Below are positions 60,508 to 64,000 of a stretch of DNA of 64,000 nt, in pieces. A program made the translations under genes and the position numbers. Every line of letters starts with the position of its first letter. Position 1 is the stretch's first letter. Source of the DNA: Microdochium bolleyi. Taxonomy: Eukaryota > Ascomycota > Sordariomycetes > Xylariales > Microdochiaceae. The notes under the pieces are model-generated. The model ran no database searches. It saw only the letters and a program-made list of their open reading frames with translations, and was not told the origin of the DNA. The DNA is taken from the NCBI GenBank assembly GCA_001566295.1, contig KQ964249.1, positions 930,001 to 994,000 of the forward strand. Reading direction: 5' to 3'.

Positions 60508-62376
60508 ATGGCTTACAGCGACTCCCCCGCCGTCGACGACAGCGACGATGTCAGAGCGCGGGACCACCACCACCACGGCAGTCATCCTGCCCAACGAGAT
60601 GATGTCGAGAGCGCATACCTCTCTTCGGTGTCGTCGTCGTCCTCGCAGTCCTCGTCGACCCACTACGGCCCGCAGGACCGGGCCTCGCACGGCTGCGAGT
60701 GCATCAAGGAGAAGACTCACAGTGCCCACGACGGCCACCGGCCTTGCGGGCTCGAGATGCGGCCCTCCCACGCAGGCTCCATCCCACGCTCCGGCACCGC
60801 ACGGATAAGCGGCCAGGACTCGTCCTTCTCCTCCGGGGTCACCACGGGGAAGCAGCCCCCGGCGGACCTCCGGCGGACTCTCTCCCGTGCCGACACGGTC
60901 ATCTCCCGGATCCGCTCCCGGCCTGCCATCGCGCCCTTCACGCACCCGCTGGCCCACCAGAAGACCACCGAGGCCGAGCTCGTCGATTTTGAAGGGCCCG
61001 AGGACCCCTACCACCCCTTGAACTGGTCGACGCACAAAAAGGTCGGCACCACCATGCTCTACGGCCTCGTCACCATGTCCGCGACCTGGGCGTCCTCGGC
61101 CTACTCGGCCGGCACCGCGCAGATCAGCGCCGAGTTCGGCGTCTCGGAGCCCGTCGCGATCCTCGGCACCACGCTGTTCCTGCTCGGCTTCGGCCTGGGC
61201 CCGCTGCTGTGGGCGCCCCTCTCCGAGGTCTACGGCCGCCGTGCCGCCGTGCTGACGCCCATGTTCCTCGCCATCTGCTTCGCCTTTGGCGCCGCCACGG
61301 CCAAGGACTTCCAGACGCTCATGCTGGCGCGCTTCTTCGGCGCCTTCTTCGGCTCCGCGCCCGTCAGCAACACGGGCGGCGTGCTCGGCGACCTCTTCAC
61401 CCCGGCGTACCGCGGCTTCGCCATGGCCGGCTACGCCATGGCCGTCGTCGGCGGGCCCACCGTCGGCCCCATCGTCTCCGCCGCCGTCGTCGCCCAGCCG
61501 TCCCTCGGCTGGCGCTGGACCGAGTACATCACGGGCATCCTGCAGTCCGTCATCCTCCTGCTCGCCGTCATCTTCGTCGACGAGACGTACCCGGCCCGGC
61601 TCCTCGTCAGCAAGGCCTTGCGCCTGCGCCACGAGACGGGCAACTGGGCCCTCCACGCGCGCTTCGAGGAGTGGGACGTCAGCATCGTCGAGCTCGCGCG
61701 GAAATTCCTCGCCCGGCCCGTGCAGCTGCTCGCGACGCCCATCTGCTTCCTCGTCGCGCTCTACGCGTCCTTCTGCTACGGCATCCTCTACATGCAGCTC
61801 GGAGCCGTGCCGCTCATCTTCCGCGGCGAGCGCGGCTGGCCCGCCGTGCAGAGCACCCTGCCCTTCCTCGCCATCTGCCTGGGCTCTTTCCTCGGCGCCG
61901 CCGTCAACGCGTACAACCAGGTGCTCTACAACAAGGCGTACCACGCCGCGGGCGACCGCGCCGTGCCCGAGAAGCGCCTCCCGCCCATGATGCTCGGCAG
62001 CGTGCTCTTCGCCGCGGGCCAGTTCCTCACGGGCTGGACCGCGTCCCCGGAATTCCACTGGATCGCGCCCGTCATCGGGCTCGTCATGACGGGCCTCGGC
62101 TTCAACACAATCTTCCAGTCCGCCCTCAACTACCTCGTCGACACGTTCCAGATGTACGCCGCCAGCGCCATCGCCGCAAACACCTTCCTCCGGTCCGTCT
62201 TCGCTGCCGCGTTCCCCCTCGTCGTCGGACCCCTGTACAGGAACCTCGGCGTCGGCCCCGGGTCTAGCATCTTCGCTGGTATCGCGTGCCTGCTGATCCC
62301 TGTGCCTTTCGTGTTTTACGTCTACGGCAGGAAGATCCGGGCCGGGAGCAAGTGGAGCAAGGCCAGTGTATGGTAG
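60508..62376 (+). CDS. Major facilitator superfamily transporter, DHA1 (polyamine/multidrug) type
   Basis: Plasma-membrane proton antiporter of the fungal DHA1 group, which includes polyamine and drug exporters. A single exon encodes 622 residues. The first 165 residues are hydrophilic, with a His run, a Ser-rich tract (SSVSSSSSQSSSTHYG) and possible phosphorylation sites. The family lead-in EDPYHPLNWSTHKK follows, and then about 12 hydrophobic segments. Motif A between TM2 and TM3 reads GPLLWAPLSEVYGRRAAVL. TM4-5 contains LARFFGAFFGSAPVSNTGGV and AGYAMAVVGGPTVGPIVS. The central loop lies around VSKALRLRHETGNWALHARF. The C-terminal half shows GVGPGSSIFAGIACLLIP near the end. There are no introns, and G/C at third positions is extreme, producing long opposite-strand frames. 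Substrate cannot be told from sequence. Confidence 0.94.
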   Translation: MAYSDSPAVDDSDDVRARDHHHHGSHPAQRDDVESAYLSSVSSSSSQSSSTHYGPQDRASHGCECIKEKTHSAHDGHRPCGLEMRPSHAGSIPRSGTARISGQDSSFSSGVTTGKQPPADLRRTLSRADTVISRIRSRPAIAPFTHPLAHQKTTEAELVDFEGPEDPYHPLNWSTHKKVGTTMLYGLVTMSATWASSAYSAGTAQISAEFGVSEPVAILGTTLFLLGFGLGPLLWAPLSEVYGRRAAVLTPMFLAICFAFGAATAKDFQTLMLARFFGAFFGSAPVSNTGGVLGDLFTPAYRGFAMAGYAMAVVGGPTVGPIVSAAVVAQPSLGWRWTEYITGILQSVILLLAVIFVDETYPARLLVSKALRLRHETGNWALHARFEEWDVSIVELARKFLARPVQLLATPICFLVALYASFCYGILYMQLGAVPLIFRGERGWPAVQSTLPFLAICLGSFLGAAVNAYNQVLYNKAYHAAGDRAVPEKRLPPMMLGSVLFAAGQFLTGWTASPEFHWIAPVIGLVMTGLGFNTIFQSALNYLVDTFQMYAASAIAANTFLRSVFAAAFPLVVGPLYRNLGVGPGSSIFAGIACLLIPVPFVFYVYGRKIRAGSKWSKASVW

Positions 62377-63189
62377 TGCTGTTGTTGTTGGTGTTGTTTC
62401 TTCTTCTTCTTCTTCTTGTCATTGGGAGCGGCGAGCCTTCTGTTCTGTTATATATTTGTCAGCATAGTGTAACAACGGCATAGTTGGTCTATCAAGAATG
62501 TGTGCATATTTCCAATCCGCTGGCGAGTGATACGTGAGCCAAGAGGCCCAAGCATTCGGACAAGATGCGACATCGCCAGGAACATACTCCGGAGTACATG
62601 AGGGGCCATAAGTCTGATGTGTTGGGATGTCAAGTCAGTGCTTTTTGGCGTACAGATGTCTCTTTGGATGTAGAATCCTCAATGTCGAGGTTGTACTCTG
62701 GTGGTCCGCATTTCCCCGTGCCCGCATCACAATTCGATCAAGGGCAACTGCAATCCACGTTTGCATAACACGGTCCGTGGCGGTCCATGGTCAGGGCGTA
62801 ATCTCCTAATCCTTGTGGTATACATTTAGAAACTAATACTATGTATTGAAACATTATGAAGTAATGGACCACGCTCCATGTCGTGGGCCGTCATAGAATA
62901 TATAGATGTGAAGGGAAGCCCACGGGGAAAACAAGACCCAACGCGGCTTCATGTTGCCGACTTATGCAGGACCAGAAAGCTGGGTGCGACGAACACTTCG
63001 TCAGCTTAAACCCAGAGTACGCCTTTTTGTTGGGAGATGCCTTCCCGATACCCAAAAATCATGTGTGTGCCTGTGAAACTCCTGTGCCCTTGGCACTTAT
63101 GCAATGCTGAAAGCTTCTTTGCTTTCGGTGCAGCCAAATGCTCCATGGAGCAGGCTGTGCCTTGTCCAAGCTCATTTCTCCTTGGCAGC
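62377..63189. other. Spacer between the converging MFS and coiled-coil genes
   Basis: 0.8 kb between stop codons, AT-richer than its flanks, with both 3' UTRs expected. It includes a (TTC)n repeat just after the MFS stop. No gene is seen. Confidence 0.65.
62398..62417. repeat. (TTC)n trinucleotide repeat
   Basis: About seven TTC units just downstream of the MFS stop codon, preceded by TTG units, likely in its 3' UTR. Confidence 0.9.
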
Positions 63190-64000
63190 TTACGCCTGGA
63201 GGGTCTTGAATTTCTCCTCGAATGCCTTGACCTTCTCGGCCTGGAGCAGCTTCTCGAGGCGCCGGGTGTCCCTGACTGCGGCCTCACGCTCCTCCTGGAG
63301 CTGGAGAACCTGGATCTGGGCCTCGTTCATGCGGCTAACAACTTGCTGCATCTCCTCGTCGGCGTCGGTGAGCGAGTTCTCGAGCTCGGCGATGCGTGCA
63401 CGAAGGTTATCGATCTGGAGATCGTCCTTGAGGCTGACAGCCTCGCCAGAGGTCGTCATGCTGAGACGGGGGTTCTTGGATCCCTGGCCGAAGAGTGGCG
63501 ACTTGGGAGACTTGGACGTCGCCGACTGGCGAGCTTCGCGCATGCGACGGAGCTGCGTGCTGTGGGTTTCCTTGAGGTTCTGCATCTCGTCCTCGTGCCG
63601 TGCAAGTCTCTCTTCCGAGGTCGTCTGGCACGCCTCGAGCTTGTCCTCTAGGTAGCGCATGCGCGCCTGCATGGTAGTAATGCGCTCACGGTTCGCGTTG
63701 TGCTCGGTCTCGCCACTCGTCACCGTCTTCTCGATACGGTCGCGGAGCGCGTTGTTGGTAGCAAGCTGCTGGCGAACCTGGATGGCGAGCTCCTCAACGC
63801 GACGCGCCGACTCGCTCAGCTCGTCGGCAAGAGCTTTCTCAGACTGCATGTATTCGCGCTCCTTTTCTTTTAGGGCGCACAGCTGAGCCTGATACATCGA
63901 GGACTCTTGCAGAGCAACACTGCGCCCGGACACGACCGAAGCAAGCGAGATCTCTAGCTTCTCCATAGCTAGCTTGGTCTTCTCGTCAGACGTCGAGCCC
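63190..64000 (-). CDS. Coiled-coil protein, C-terminal part (5' end outside the window)
   Basis: The frame is open to the window end and stops at 63190 (TAA), giving about 269 C-terminal residues. Almost all of it is heptad-like, rich in E, Q, K, R, L and A: for example ESARRVEELAIQVRQQLA, MRYLEDKLEACQTTSEER and NLRARIAELENSLTDADEE. One Ser/Pro-rich break (SATSKSPKSPLFGQGS) separates two coiled-coil stretches. The protein ends KAFEEKFKTLQA. No enzymatic motif is visible. It resembles the long coiled-coil proteins common in ascomycetes, which may be structural or trafficking tethers. I cannot name the family, and myosin-tail or tropomyosin-like similarity would be nonspecific. Confidence 0.85.
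   Translation of the reverse strand, partial: GSTSDEKTKLAMEKLEISLASVVSGRSVALQESSMYQAQLCALKEKEREYMQSEKALADELSESARRVEELAIQVRQQLATNNALRDRIEKTVTSGETEHNANRERITTMQARMRYLEDKLEACQTTSEERLARHEDEMQNLKETHSTQLRRMREARQSATSKSPKSPLFGQGSKNPRLSMTTSGEAVSLKDDLQIDNLRARIAELENSLTDADEEMQQVVSRMNEAQIQVLQLQEEREAAVRDTRRLEKLLQAEKVKAFEEKFKTLQA

Noticed and set aside
60478..62058. 526-codon open frame on the minus strand opposite the MFS gene
   Set aside because: It is rich in G, E, R, A and D with no domain, and mirrors the transporter exactly; extreme G/C third positions remove stop codons from the opposite frame.
61209..62267. 352-codon plus-strand frame inside the MFS gene
   Set aside because: Arg/Ala/His-rich shadow of the GC3-biased transporter in another frame.
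1..64000. Secondary-metabolite cluster, CRISPR array or other specialised system
   Set aside because: No synthase, synthetase, prenyltransferase or P450 is seen, and no spaced direct repeats; one transporter and one dehydrogenase are not enough to call a cluster.

Overview
The window is nuclear DNA of a filamentous ascomycete (Pezizomycotina, most likely a Sordariomycete; I cannot name the species). The genes carry short introns (about 50-150 nt) with GT donors, CTNAC/CTAAT branch sites and AG acceptors. The proteins are fungal versions of Rrp44, Rsc7, Nug1, Trs65, Prp40, Rli1, Chd1, an Hst3/Hst4-type sirtuin and Med16. I rebuilt 14 protein genes by splicing exons in frame. Two of them run off the window edges.

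Layout. Positions 1-922 (-) hold the 5' part of the exosome nuclease Rrp44/Dis3. A gene-poor stretch of about 10 kb follows, with one 35-N assembly gap. At 11046-13563 (+) is the chromatin-remodelling subunit Rsc7/Swp82. It converges on a homeobox transcription factor at 15782-17732 (-) across a 2.2 kb spacer rich in microsatellites. A second gene-poor stretch of about 12.5 kb lies upstream of the homeobox gene. From 30.2 kb on the sequence is gene-dense: HAD phosphatase (30220-31092, -), nucleolar GTPase Nug1 (31745-33435, +), TRAPPII subunit Trs65 (33641-35519, -), U1 snRNP factor Prp40 (36007-38897, +), ABC ATPase Rli1/ABCE1 (40263-42519, -), remodeller Chd1 (44286-49271, +), sirtuin (50413-52391, -), Mediator subunit Med16 (54062-57500, +), D-2-hydroxyacid dehydrogenase (58147-59298, +), a DHA1-type MFS transporter (60508-62376, +) and the 3' end of a coiled-coil gene (63190-64000, -).

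From 30 to 57.5 kb the genes alternate strand, giving four head-to-head promoter regions (HAD/NUG1, TRS65/PRP40, RLI1/CHD1, sirtuin/MED16). Most are core RNA, ribosome or chromatin functions: RNA decay, splicing, 60S assembly, ribosome recycling, nucleosome remodelling, histone deacetylation and Mediator. They are not a metabolic cluster. The dehydrogenase and transporter differ from the rest in being intronless and very rich in G/C at third codon positions.

I found no CRISPR array, transposon, tRNA or rRNA, and nothing I can defend as a new biological system. The points most worth checking are the two gene-poor stretches around Rsc7 and the homeobox gene, the homeobox intron at the 46/47 site, the tiny exons of RLI1, the RD/RE tracts of Prp40, and the intronless GC3-rich pair. 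Exon borders are inferred from reading frame and splice signals only.
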